Assembly: GCA_035652315.1 (NCBI GenBank)
Contig: DASREA010000071.1
Location: 1-54,386, forward strand
From: CANKHA01 sp035652315
GTDB lineage: Bacteria; Pseudomonadota; Alphaproteobacteria; Rhizobiales; Xanthobacteraceae
Reading direction: 5' to 3'
DNA: 54,386 bases
Shown here: positions 1-8,204 of the stretch, one piece after another
Numbering within the stretch: the first letter of the stretch is position 1
How the letters are laid out: the number at the start of each line of letters is the position of its first letter
Program-made: the position numbers and the translations under genes
The notes under the pieces: generated by a model
Told to the model about the DNA's origin: nothing
The model's input: the letters and a program-made list of their open reading frames with translations, nothing else
Databases searched by the model: none

Positions 1-1
1 G

Positions 2-688
2 CATCACGAGAACGAGATCGCGCAATCGCGCTGCGCCTTTCATACCCAGGTGATGGCGAATTATTGGATGCACAACGGCTTCCTGGAAGTCGAAGGTAAG
101 AAGATGGCGAAGTCCGAAGGTAACTTCGTGACGATTCGGGAGTTGCTAGAAAATTGGCGTGGTTATTCGTGGCCAGGCGAAACTCTGCGCTTCAATATGT
201 TGCGCACGCACTATCGTCAGCCAATTGATTGGACCTTTGACGCACTAAATGAATCTCACCAAGTCCTCTGTGACTGGTACGATGCATTTAAAGGATTGCG
301 ATCCGACGATCGAGTTTCCGCCGACGCATTAGGATCGCTATGTGATGATCTTAATACTCCTGGTCTGATTGCGGAGCTGCACAAGCTTCGTAAGAAGAAG
401 GAATATCAATCGCTATTTAATACGCTCAAGCTTCTGGGCTTTTCTGGTCAGAGAGAAAGACTAAAGCGCACGGCATTCGTAACCGTACACATGGGTGTCG
501 AGACTAACTCTGCTTTGTCAGTCACGCCGCTTCGCGCATCAGATGTTGAAAAGCTTGTTGCCGACCGGGAAGTCGCACGCAAGACTAAAAATTTCAAGGA
601 AGCCGACCGCATTCGCGACGAACTGGCGAAGATGGGCGTCGTGCTCAAGGACTCCAAGGACGGCACCACCTGGGAGATCGCGCGATGA
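2..688 (+). CDS. cysS: Cysteinyl-tRNA synthetase, C-terminal part (5' truncated by window edge)
   Basis: This enzyme charges tRNA-Cys with cysteine in the cytoplasm. The reading frame is open from base 2. It begins inside the conserved HHENEIAQS block of the catalytic domain, followed by the KMSKS loop in the form KMAKS (about 35 residues into the fragment), the DALR anticodon-binding helical region, and a typical end rich in EADRIRDEL. The start codon and zinc-binding N-terminal half lie upstream of the window. The stretch from about base 130 to 620 is visibly poorer in G+C and uses more A/T-ending codons than the genes that follow, although the protein motifs stay intact. The identification is very secure; the cause of the compositional shift is unknown. 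Confidence 0.95.
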   Translation, partial: HHENEIAQSRCAFHTQVMANYWMHNGFLEVEGKKMAKSEGNFVTIRELLENWRGYSWPGETLRFNMLRTHYRQPIDWTFDALNESHQVLCDWYDAFKGLRSDDRVSADALGSLCDDLNTPGLIAELHKLRKKKEYQSLFNTLKLLGFSGQRERLKRTAFVTVHMGVETNSALSVTPLRASDVEKLVADREVARKTKNFKEADRIRDELAKMGVVLKDSKDGTTWEIAR

Positions 689-710
689 TCGCCGCGGCGC
701 GCGCGACTTT

Positions 711-865
711 TGCCTCTCCCCGCGGGCGGGGAGAGGGTGGTGAGCGACCGCAGGTCGCGAGCCGGGTGAGGGGGCCTCGCTGTCTTGCGCGACGGAGCCG
801 CCGCCTCACCCGGCTTCCTCGCTTGCGCTTGGACGCCGACCTCTCCCCGCCCGCGGGGAGAGGTA
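711..865. repeat. Palindromic intergenic repeat element (REP/RIME-like)
   Basis: Two 24-base near-palindromes, CTCTCCCCGC...GGGGAGAG, lie at 713-736 and 840-863. Between them are inverted GAGCCGGGTGAGG (about 759-772) and CCTCACCCGGCT (803-814) arms, so the whole block folds back on itself. Such C/G-rich mosaic elements are common between genes in Bradyrhizobium-type genomes. The element fills the gap between cysS and the acetyltransferase gene and ends just before that gene's ribosome binding site. The family name is my inference; the palindromes are seen directly. Confidence 0.8.
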
Positions 866-887
866 AAGAAATTGAGGAGGCCACGCC

Positions 888-1394
888 ATGATGGCCATGG
901 CGCATCCGAAAGTGGGCCTGCGGCCCTTCCTGCCGGCCGATGTGCCGGTGCTCGCCGAAATCTTCCGCGCCAGCATCGAGGAGATGACGGCCGACGATTA
1001 CAACGAGGCACAGCAGGAGGTTTGGGCGGCCACCGCCGACGATGAGCAAGCCTTTGCCGCGCGGCTGGGCAAGCAATTGACGCTGGTCGGCACCCTGGAA
1101 GGATCGCCGGTGGCTTTCATTTCCCTGGCCGAGCCGGAGCGGATCGACATGCTTTATGTGCATCCGGCCGCGGCGGGGCGCGGCATCGGCGGAATGCTTT
1201 ACGATGCGCTGGAAAAGCTCGCCGCCGCGCGCGGCGCCACGCGCCTGACGGTGGATGCCAGCGACACCGCGAGCAACTTCTTCCAACAGCGCGGTTTCAT
1301 CGCGCAGCGCCGCAACACCGTCATGTGCGGCGACGAGTGGCTCGCCAATACCACAATGGAAAAGAAGCTGGCCGGCAAGGAGAGCGCGTCATGA
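888..1394 (+). CDS. GNAT family N-acetyltransferase
   Basis: A 168-residue protein with the GNAT fold. It has an N-terminal beta-alpha region and the acetyl-CoA-binding motif A around residues 85-110, with the LYVHPAAAGRGIGGMLYDAL pattern (R/Q-x-x-G-x-G/A loop). The C-terminal FFQQRGF and NTVMCGDEW are typical of this family. It probably transfers an acetyl group from acetyl-CoA to a small molecule or protein amine; the substrate cannot be read from the sequence. A GAGGAGG box about 8 bases upstream supports the ATG at 888, with in-frame ATGs at 891 and 897 as alternatives. Its stop overlaps the start of the next small gene (ATGA), so it heads a tight three-gene unit with the membrane peptide and cimA. 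Confidence 0.88.
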   Translation: MMAMAHPKVGLRPFLPADVPVLAEIFRASIEEMTADDYNEAQQEVWAATADDEQAFAARLGKQLTLVGTLEGSPVAFISLAEPERIDMLYVHPAAAGRGIGGMLYDALEKLAAARGATRLTVDASDTASNFFQQRGFIAQRRNTVMCGDEWLANTTMEKKLAGKESAS

Positions 1395-1507
1395 AGCGTC
1401 CGGATACGCCGTTCCCACGGCATTGGCTCTATTACATTGCGCTCAAGCTCGCGGTCATCGCCGCGGGGCTGTTGCTGGCCTTTTACGTCTACACGAGGTT
1501 TGTGTGA
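1391..1507 (+). CDS. Small single-pass membrane protein, 38 aa
   Basis: A 38-residue reading frame starting MKRPDTPFPRHWLYYIALK and continuing with a hydrophobic segment of about 16 residues ending FYVYTRFV. It overlaps the acetyltransferase stop codon by four bases (ATGA), and its own stop (TGA) shares one base with the cimA start. This double coupling argues that it is translated. A basic and aromatic N-terminus followed by one helix suggests an inner-membrane peptide with the N-terminus inside. I do not recognise a family and no function can be assigned. Confidence 0.6.
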   Translation: MKRPDTPFPRHWLYYIALKLAVIAAGLLLAFYVYTRFV

Positions 1508-3102
1508 TGCCGCGCGAGCGTCTTTATCTCTTCGATACAACGCTGCGCGACGGCGCGCAGACCAACGGCGTCGATTTCACGCTGCACGACAAGCTCGCCA
1601 TCGCGGCGATGCTCGATGGCCTCGGCATCGACTATGTGGAGGGCGGCTATCCCGGCGCCAATCCGACCGACACGCAATTCTTTGCGGAGGACCATGATCT
1701 CGCCGCGACGTTCACGGCCTTCGGCATGACCCGGCGGCCCGGCCGCTCCACCTCCAACGATCCGGGGCTTGCCGCGCTGCTCGAGGCCAAGGCCGACGCG
1801 ATCTGCTTCGTCGCCAAGTCCTGGGACTACCATGTGCGCGTGGCGCTGGAGACGACGGAAGAGGAAAACCTCGCCTCGATCCGCGACAGCGTGCGTGCGG
1901 CGAAAGCCAAAGGCCGCGAGGTGCTGCTCGACTGCGAGCATTTCTTCGACGGCTTCAAGGCCAATCCGAAATACGCGCTCGCCTGCGCCAAGACCGCTTA
2001 CGACGAGGGCGCGCGGTGGGTCGTGCTTTGCGATACCAATGGCGGGGCTTTGCCGCATGAGGTCGAATCTATCGTTCGCGAGGTCGTCAAGCACATACCC
2101 GGCGACCACGTGGGCATCCATGCTCACAACGATACCGAACAGGCGGTGGCCAATTCTCTGGCTGCGGTGCATGCCGGCGCGCGGCAGATCCAGGGGACGC
2201 TAAACGGTCTCGGCGAGCGCTGTGGCAACGCCAATCTGGTTTCGCTCATCCCGACGCTGAAGCTGAAGAAGCCTTACAACGAGCTCTTCGATATCGGCGT
2301 GTCGGATGAAAAGCTGAAGGGGCTGACCCGGGCCTCGCGGACGCTCGACGAAATTCTCAACCGGTCGCCCAATCGTCACGCTCCTTATGTCGGCGAAAGC
2401 GCCTTTGCCACCAAGGCGGGCATCCATGCCTCCGCTATTCTCAAGGACCCCGCCACCTATGAGCACGTGGCGCCGGAGAGCGTGGGCAACCGGCGGCGGA
2501 TGATGGTCTCGGAACAGGCGGGCCGCTCGAACATCCTTGCTGAGCTGGAACGCATCGGCATCAAGGCGGACAAGGACGATCCGCGCATCGGCCGGCTGCT
2601 CGACGAAGTGAAAGCGCGCGAGGCGATCGGCTATGCCTATGAAGCGGCGGAAGCCTCCTTCGAGCTGCTGGCGCGGCGCATTCTCGGCCACGTTCCCGAA
2701 TTCTTCACCGTGGAGCAGTTCGACGTGAACGTCGAGCATCGCATCAATGCCCTCGGCGACCACGTGGCGGTGTCCATGGCGGTGGTCAAAGTGAAGATCG
2801 GCAGCGAGACGTTGATATCGGCGGGCGAAGGCAACGGTCCCGTCAACGCGCTCGACGTGGCGTTGCGCAAAGACCTCGGTAAATATCAGCGCTATATCGA
2901 CGGACTGCGGCTCACGGATTTCCGGGTGCGTATCCTCAACGCCGGCACCGAAGCGGTCACGCGCGTGTTGATCGAGAGCGAGGACGAGAACGGCGAACAT
3001 TGGAGCACCGTTGGCGTTTCCGCCAACATCATCGATGCCTCGTTCCAGGCCTTGATGGACTCGATCGTTTACAAGCTGATCAAGAGCGGAGCGGCGGCAT
3101 AG
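1507..3102 (+). CDS. cimA: (R)-citramalate synthase
   Basis: Condenses pyruvate and acetyl-CoA to (R)-citramalate, the entry to isoleucine synthesis that bypasses threonine. The 531-residue protein has the DRE-TIM metallolyase fold. The FDTTLRDGAQ signature is near residues 9-18, with metal-ligand GIHAHND near residues 200-206, the LGERCGNAN loop, and a C-terminal LeuA-type allosteric domain from about residue 400. The length and the EGGYPGANPTD sequence fit the CimA/alternative citramalate synthase subfamily better than 2-isopropylmalate or homocitrate synthase. The ATG at 1507 shares a base with the stop of the membrane peptide, implying coupled translation. It converges on the LOG gene with about ten bases between stops. 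Confidence 0.9.
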   Translation: MPRERLYLFDTTLRDGAQTNGVDFTLHDKLAIAAMLDGLGIDYVEGGYPGANPTDTQFFAEDHDLAATFTAFGMTRRPGRSTSNDPGLAALLEAKADAICFVAKSWDYHVRVALETTEEENLASIRDSVRAAKAKGREVLLDCEHFFDGFKANPKYALACAKTAYDEGARWVVLCDTNGGALPHEVESIVREVVKHIPGDHVGIHAHNDTEQAVANSLAAVHAGARQIQGTLNGLGERCGNANLVSLIPTLKLKKPYNELFDIGVSDEKLKGLTRASRTLDEILNRSPNRHAPYVGESAFATKAGIHASAILKDPATYEHVAPESVGNRRRMMVSEQAGRSNILAELERIGIKADKDDPRIGRLLDEVKAREAIGYAYEAAEASFELLARRILGHVPEFFTVEQFDVNVEHRINALGDHVAVSMAVVKVKIGSETLISAGEGNGPVNALDVALRKDLGKYQRYIDGLRLTDFRVRILNAGTEAVTRVLIESEDENGEHWSTVGVSANIIDASFQALMDSIVYKLIKSGAAA

Positions 3103-3112
3103 CCTTTCGCCA

Positions 3113-3718
3113 TCACATCCGTTCTGCGGCGACGCCTTTCATGGTCTTTTCCGGCTCGGTCACCGGCTGTAGCGCGCTCCTGAGGCGCGGCAGAATATCC
3201 GCCACCCTGTCCACCACGAGCAACTGCACCGTGAGCCCGGGGCGGATGAAATCGAGCGCTTCCATGTGGTCAAGCAGACCGCATAACGGCTCCCAGAAAT
3301 TCTCGATATTGGCGGCGAGGATCGGCTTCTGATGCTGTCCGAGTTGTGCCCAGGTAAGTTGCTCGACCAGCTCCTCCAGCGTGCCGATGCCGCCTGGCAG
3401 CGCGACAAAGGCGTCGGAGCGCTCGAACATCAGCCGCTTGCGATCGTGCATGTCCTTGGTGACGATGATGTTCTGAGCGTCAAGCAGCGTGTGCTCGCGC
3501 TCGGTGAGAAAATCGGGGATGATCCCGGTGACGTTGCCGCCGTTTTGCAGCACCGCGCGCGCAAGCTCCCCCATCAGTCCGATTGAGCCGCCACCGTAGA
3601 CAAGGCCGATGCCATTGTCGGCGAGAATCTTGCCAAAGTCCCTGGCGGCCTGCACAAAGGCGGGATTCTTACCCGGTCCCGAGCCGCAATAGACGCAGAT
3701 GGTGTTGAGTTTGCTCAT
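3113..3718 (-). CDS. LOG family protein (cytokinin riboside 5'-monophosphate phosphoribohydrolase type)
   Basis: A 201-residue Rossmann-like protein. It starts MSKLNTICVYCGSG and carries the family's GGGSIGLMG phosphate loop (about residues 44-52) and the PGGIGTLEEL active-site motif (about residues 105-115). LOG proteins hydrolyse the N-glycosidic bond of nucleoside 5'-monophosphates; in plant-associated bacteria this can release cytokinins, and elsewhere it is housekeeping. The ATG at 3718 is chosen because homology begins there; an in-frame ATG exists five codons upstream. The gene is alone on this strand and faces away from the ABC exporter across about 200 bases. The substrate is not shown by the sequence. 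Confidence 0.88.
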   Translation of the reverse strand: MSKLNTICVYCGSGPGKNPAFVQAARDFGKILADNGIGLVYGGGSIGLMGELARAVLQNGGNVTGIIPDFLTEREHTLLDAQNIIVTKDMHDRKRLMFERSDAFVALPGGIGTLEELVEQLTWAQLGQHQKPILAANIENFWEPLCGLLDHMEALDFIRPGLTVQLLVVDRVADILPRLRSALQPVTEPEKTMKGVAAERM

Positions 3719-3920
3719 AAAGGGGGTGTGCATTGCGATTTGGGGAGCGTCAAGCCGGAGCTTGGGCAACGCCGTGCCGCGGGCGACGGTTCCTGCCTCC
3801 GACAAGATGCGCCATGCGGCCCTTCCAGATCGTGATCCGGGCAAAGAATCTCCTATATGATGGCCAACATGATGAAAGATTTGCATCCGGCGGCGCGGGC
3901 CGGTGCCTACGGGACAAGGC

Positions 3921-5867
3921 ATGAGTGACGTTCAACTTCGATCGGTCCGGGCGCTGAAGCGCGAGATTTCCGGCGAGCCCGCGCCGTCGCTCTTCGCCTT
4001 GCTGCCCAAGCTCTGGCCCTACATCTGGCCGGCCGACCGGCCCGATTTGCGCCTGCGCGTCATGCTGGCGCTCAGCTTCCTGCTTCTGGCAAAGCTCGCC
4101 ACCATTGCGGTGCCATTCACCTTCAAATGGGCCACCGATGCCCTGAGCGGGCAAGGCACCGCGCTGACGTCGTCGGCGTGGTGGGGCTGGATCTTGGCTG
4201 CACCGCTTATGCTCACTTTCGCCTATGGCGGCATGCGCATCCTCATGGCGCTGCTCACCCAGGCCCGCGACGGTATCTTTGCCAAGGTCACCTTGAATGC
4301 GGTGCGCCGCCTGGCGCTGTTGACGTTCAAGCACCTGCACCTGCTCTCGCTTCGTTTTCATCTTGAGCGCAAGACCGGCGGCCTCACGCGCGTGCTCGAT
4401 CGCGGCCGCAACGGCATCGAGACGATCGTCCGCATGGTGATCCTGCAGGCGGTGCCGACCATCATCGAATTCACGATGATCATCGGCGTGCTGCTCTATC
4501 AGTTCGACTGGCGCTATGTGGTCGTGGTGCTCGCCACCGTGGCACTTTACATGGGCTACACATTGTTCGCCACCGAATGGCGCATTGGCATCCGCCGCAA
4601 GATGAATCAGAGCGACAACGACGCCAGCACCAAGGCGGTGGACTCGCTGCTCAATTACGAGACAGTGAAATATTTCAGCGCGGAGCAGCGCGAGGCACAA
4701 CGTTACGACAAGTCCATGGAGCGCTACGAAGCGCTCGGCACGCATTCTTATGTCTCGCTGGCCACCCTGAATGCGGGGCAGGCCGCCATCTTCACCATGG
4801 GCCTGACCGCGACGATGCTGCTGACCGTCTACGGCATTCGTAACGGGACCAAGACCGTCGGCGACTACGTGATGATCAATGCCATGATGATCCAGCTCTA
4901 TCAGCCGCTGAACTTCATGGGCATGGTCTACCGCGAGATCAAACAGGCGGTAATCGATATCTCGACCATGTTCGACATCCTCAGCCGCGAGCCGGAGATC
5001 AAGGACAAGCCCGGGGCCAAGCCGTTGGTGGTGACCGAGGGCGTAATCCGCTTCGAGGACGTCGTCTTCGCTTACGATCCCGAGCGCGTCATCCTCAAAG
5101 GCTTGAGCTTCGAGGTGCCGGCGGGCCGCACCGTTGCCATCGTCGGGCCGTCAGGGGCCGGCAAGTCGACGATCTCGCGGCTGCTGTTCCGCTTCTATGA
5201 AATCAACAGCGGCCGCATCACCATCGACGGACAGGATATCCGCGACGTGACCCAGGTCTCGCTGCGCAAGGCCATCGGCATGGTTCCACAGGATACCGTG
5301 CTGTTCAACGACACCATCCGCTACAACATACGTTACGGCCGTTGGGATGCAAGCGACGCCGAGGTAGAGGAGGCGGCGCGGCTGGCGCAGATCGATGGTT
5401 TCATTAGGCAAGCCCCGCAAGGCTACGAGACCGAGGTTGGCGAACGCGGCCTTAAGCTCTCGGGCGGTGAAAAACAACGTGTCGCCATCGCACGCACGAT
5501 CCTCAAAGCGCCGCCCATTCTGCTGCTGGACGAGGCGACCTCCGCGCTCGATAGCCATACCGAGAAGGAAATTCAGGACGCGCTCGACCGCGTATCGCGC
5601 AATCGCACGACATTGGTGATCGCGCACCGGCTCTCCACCATCGTCGGTGCCGACGAAATCCTCGTCATGGACAAGGGCGCCATCGTCGAGCGCGGCACGC
5701 ATCACGCATTGCTCGAGCGCGACGGCCTTTATGCGAGCATGTGGAATCGCCAGCGCGAAGCCGAAGAGGCGCGCGAGAAACTGGCCCGTGTCGCCGACGA
5801 GGAAGGTGGGACGAACCGCGATCCGCCGCCGCTCGCGGATTTCGAGCCCGCAGACGCGGCGGAATAG
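3921..5867 (+). CDS. ABC exporter of the Atm1/HMT1 type (fused permease and ATPase)
   Basis: A 648-residue half-transporter. A six-helix membrane domain occupies about residues 45-345, and the nucleotide-binding domain has Walker A GPSGAGKST (about residue 410), signature LSGGEKQR, Walker B ILLLDEATSALD and the H-loop IAHRLST. The N-terminal layout (SLFALLPKLWPYIWP) and the TKAVDSLLNYETVKYF stretch are typical of the mitochondrial Atm1 / bacterial heavy-metal family, which exports glutathione-linked compounds across the inner membrane and works as a homodimer. The ATG at 3921 is preferred over one six codons upstream because the family begins there. Fifteen bases separate it from psd, so the two may be cotranscribed. 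Confidence 0.92.
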   Translation: MSDVQLRSVRALKREISGEPAPSLFALLPKLWPYIWPADRPDLRLRVMLALSFLLLAKLATIAVPFTFKWATDALSGQGTALTSSAWWGWILAAPLMLTFAYGGMRILMALLTQARDGIFAKVTLNAVRRLALLTFKHLHLLSLRFHLERKTGGLTRVLDRGRNGIETIVRMVILQAVPTIIEFTMIIGVLLYQFDWRYVVVVLATVALYMGYTLFATEWRIGIRRKMNQSDNDASTKAVDSLLNYETVKYFSAEQREAQRYDKSMERYEALGTHSYVSLATLNAGQAAIFTMGLTATMLLTVYGIRNGTKTVGDYVMINAMMIQLYQPLNFMGMVYREIKQAVIDISTMFDILSREPEIKDKPGAKPLVVTEGVIRFEDVVFAYDPERVILKGLSFEVPAGRTVAIVGPSGAGKSTISRLLFRFYEINSGRITIDGQDIRDVTQVSLRKAIGMVPQDTVLFNDTIRYNIRYGRWDASDAEVEEAARLAQIDGFIRQAPQGYETEVGERGLKLSGGEKQRVAIARTILKAPPILLLDEATSALDSHTEKEIQDALDRVSRNRTTLVIAHRLSTIVGADEILVMDKGAIVERGTHHALLERDGLYASMWNRQREAEEAREKLARVADEEGGTNRDPPPLADFEPADAAE

Positions 5868-5882
5868 GCGGTCCGGCAGCCG

Positions 5883-6581
5883 ATGTCGATTGCAGCCTCC
5901 ATCCGCGCGCAGCTCGTGCCCATCCACCGCGAGGGCTATCCGTTCATCGGAGGCTTTGCCCTCGCGAGTCTGATCCTGTTCTGGATCTGGGCGCCGCTCG
6001 GCTGGATCGGAACCTTGCTCACCGTCTGGTGCGTATTGTTTTTCCGCGACCCGCCGCGCGTAACCCCGGCGCGCGACGGCATCCTGGTGGCCCCGGCGGA
6101 CGGGCGTATCAGCCAGATCACCGCCGCTGTTCCTCCTGCGGAATTGGAGATGGGCGCGGTTGCCCTGCCGCGGCTGTCCATCTTCATGAGCGTCTTCGAT
6201 TGCCACATCAACCGCAGCCCGGTCGCGGGACGCATCGATCGCATGGTCTACCGCGCCGGCGCATTCTTCAACGCCGATCTCAACAAGGCGAGCGAGGACA
6301 ACGAGCGCAATTCTTTCATCATCATCGCGCCCGGCATTCGCATCGCGGTGGTGCAGATTGCCGGCCTGGTCGCCCGCCGCATCGTGGCCTTCGTGCGCGA
6401 GGGTGAATCGGTGCCGGCCGGGGCGAGGCTGGGGATGATCCGCTTCGGCTCGCGCGTGGATGTCTATCTTCCGGCAGGCGGCAAGTTCCTCGTCGCGGAA
6501 GGGCAGCGGACCGTGGCCGGAGAAACCGTGATAGCCGATCTGCGGCTCGCCGAAAGCGGCCGTAGTTTCCGCGTCGACTAA
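5883..6581 (+). CDS. psd: Phosphatidylserine decarboxylase proenzyme
   Basis: Makes phosphatidylethanolamine from phosphatidylserine in the inner membrane. The 232-residue protein is the short form found in alphaproteobacteria. An N-terminal hydrophobic hairpin (about residues 20-55) is followed by VAPADGRI, the FMSVFDCHINRSP block and, near the C-terminus, RFGSRVD. The Gly-Ser bond in RFGSRVD is the expected self-cleavage site that creates the pyruvoyl cofactor. It lies 15 bases after the ABC exporter and 63 bases before pssA, the usual psd-pssA pairing that places two successive steps of phospholipid synthesis together. The call is secure. Confidence 0.94.
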   Translation: MSIAASIRAQLVPIHREGYPFIGGFALASLILFWIWAPLGWIGTLLTVWCVLFFRDPPRVTPARDGILVAPADGRISQITAAVPPAELEMGAVALPRLSIFMSVFDCHINRSPVAGRIDRMVYRAGAFFNADLNKASEDNERNSFIIIAPGIRIAVVQIAGLVARRIVAFVREGESVPAGARLGMIRFGSRVDVYLPAGGKFLVAEGQRTVAGETVIADLRLAESGRSFRVD

Positions 6582-6644
6582 AGGTTTTAACCGAAGGCCG
6601 GGGCCACCGTGGCGAGTGCTTCCGGAAAAGGCTATATGTGAACA

Positions 6645-7547
6645 ATGGTGTTTCCGCCCTTTGAACCCGACCGCCCCGGCATCCGACGCCGCCGCTTCGG
6701 CGCGATCCCGCTTCGCACGCTCTTGCCCAATCTGATCACGCTACTGGCGCTGTGCGCGGGTTTGACGGCGATCAGAATGTCGGTGGAAGGCAGGCTCGAA
6801 CTGGCGCTGGCGGCCATCGTCTTTGCCGCCATGCTCGACGGGGTCGATGGCCGCATCGCGCGGCTGCTCAAGGGCACGTCGCGTTTTGGGGCCGAGCTCG
6901 ACAGCCTCGCCGATTTCGTCAATTTCGGCGTCGCACCGGCGCTCATCCTCTACTTCTGGGGCCTGCACGAACTAAAATCGGTCGGCTGGATCTCCGCTTT
7001 GATCTTCGCCATCTGCGCGGGCCTGCGACTCGCGCGCTTCAACGTCATGATCGATGATCCCAACCGTCCGGCCTGGGCGGGGAATTTCTTTACCGGGATG
7101 CCGGCGCCGGCCGGCGCGATCACGGTGCTGCTGCCGATCTATCTGTATTTTCTTGGTGTGGACGGTGGAATTTTCGAAACCTGGCTCGTCTTCATCTACA
7201 CCCTGGCGATTGCGTTCTTCATGGTCTCGCGCCTTCCGGTCTTTTCCGGCAAGAAAATCGGCCAGCGGGTGCCCGCGGAAATGGTGCTGCCGGTCTTTAT
7301 GGTGACGATCATCCTGCTGGCGCTGCTAATAAGCTATCCGTGGCAATTCCTTAGCGTGGGCACCTTGCTTTATCTCGGGTCGCTGCCGTTCGGCTGGCTG
7401 TCCTATCGCGCCTACGAGCGCAAGGCCGCAGCGGAAATGGCGGCGGCTTCGCCTGCCGCAACCCCGTCCATGGAAGCATCGTCGCCGCCGGTTGCCGGCG
7501 AGAGGCCGGACCTTTCGGCGAGCGATCGGCCAAGCCGGCTGAATTGA
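6645..7547 (+). CDS. pssA: CDP-diacylglycerol-serine O-phosphatidyltransferase
   Basis: Joins serine to CDP-diacylglycerol to form phosphatidylserine, the substrate of the upstream Psd. The 300-residue membrane protein carries the CDP-alcohol phosphotransferase motif DG-x2-AR-x8-G-x3-D-x3-D, seen as LDGVDGRIARLLKG with the final aspartates in FGAELDSLADF (about residues 64-88). Several hydrophobic helices follow, and the polar tail from about residue 265 is rich in Ala, Ser and Pro. It is cotranscribed with psd as in most alphaproteobacteria. The ATG at 6645 lies a short way into a hydrophilic arginine-rich N-terminus, normal for the family. Confidence 0.94.
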   Translation: MVFPPFEPDRPGIRRRRFGAIPLRTLLPNLITLLALCAGLTAIRMSVEGRLELALAAIVFAAMLDGVDGRIARLLKGTSRFGAELDSLADFVNFGVAPALILYFWGLHELKSVGWISALIFAICAGLRLARFNVMIDDPNRPAWAGNFFTGMPAPAGAITVLLPIYLYFLGVDGGIFETWLVFIYTLAIAFFMVSRLPVFSGKKIGQRVPAEMVLPVFMVTIILLALLISYPWQFLSVGTLLYLGSLPFGWLSYRAYERKAAAEMAAASPAATPSMEASSPPVAGERPDLSASDRPSRLN

Positions 7548-7568
7548 GTTGACCTGCGCCGTGGCGCG

Positions 7569-7994
7569 CTACTGCTCCAGCCAGACCAATCCGTTGTTTG
7601 CGGCCTCGCCTTCGAAGCGACCGGCCGAATTCCTTTTCAGTTCGACGAGCGGTTCGTTCTTGTGATCGAGCAAGCGCAGCGTGTCGTGGTCGAAATTCCA
7701 ATGCCGCGTGGTGAAGAATTTTCCGGGGCAGCCGCCTTCCGGCGCCACCGCGCCCTGGAGGTCCCCGCTAGCGGCGGTGAACGTCATGTTGCAGGCCTGG
7801 CCGCCGGCCGATACCAGCCGCCAGCGGCCCGCCATTTTCACCGGCGGTTTCGCCGGTGCCGCCGTAGCCGACTGGGATGATAGCCCTAGCGCGCTGCTGG
7901 TACCCAGCGAATCCGTATTGCAACCCCCGAGGCAAAGGCCTGCCGCCGCCGCCAAAGCGCCGAACGCCGCTAGGCTTAGCTTAAATGTCGCCAT
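7569..7994 (-). CDS. AprI/Inh-family metalloprotease-inhibitor-like lipoprotein
   Basis: A 141-residue precursor with a lipoprotein signal peptide ending at LCLGGC (lipid-modified Cys about residue 24). A low-complexity Ser/Ala/Pro linker and one beta-barrel domain from about residue 53 follow. The domain shows the family pattern: AGRWRL, a cysteine pair about 35 residues apart (QACNM and GGCPG), HWNFDHDTLRLLD, and a final GRFEGEAANNGLVWLEQ. Inh proteins sit in the periplasm and protect the cell against its own secreted serralysin-type proteases. No such protease is nearby, and rhizobial members often occur alone. It converges on pssA. Confidence 0.78.
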   Translation of the reverse strand: MATFKLSLAAFGALAAAAGLCLGGCNTDSLGTSSALGLSSQSATAAPAKPPVKMAGRWRLVSAGGQACNMTFTAASGDLQGAVAPEGGCPGKFFTTRHWNFDHDTLRLLDHKNEPLVELKRNSAGRFEGEAANNGLVWLEQ

Positions 7995-8204
7995 CTCGAA
8001 CCCGCGTGCTTCCTATTTCCTCGGGGCGGGATAGCAGATTTGCCGCGGGCGGCAACAGGGCGAACTTGGCGGCCGATATGCGTCAAAAGCAGCCTTTGGC
8101 GCCGGCGCGGATCGTGCCGCCGGCGACCGGTAACGCTCCTTTAAGCGCCCGAGAGCTAGGGTCCTGGTGGCGCAGAAAGCGCCGCGTTGAGTTGGGGGAA
8201 ATCC

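Noticed and set aside
3750..4745. Long leftward frame of 331 codons opposite the ABC exporter
   Set aside because: His/Gln/Arg-rich sequence typical of antisense frames in GC-rich DNA; the plus-strand exporter is unambiguous. The same applies to 14986-15981 opposite tctA and 40839-39793 opposite the GH15 gene.
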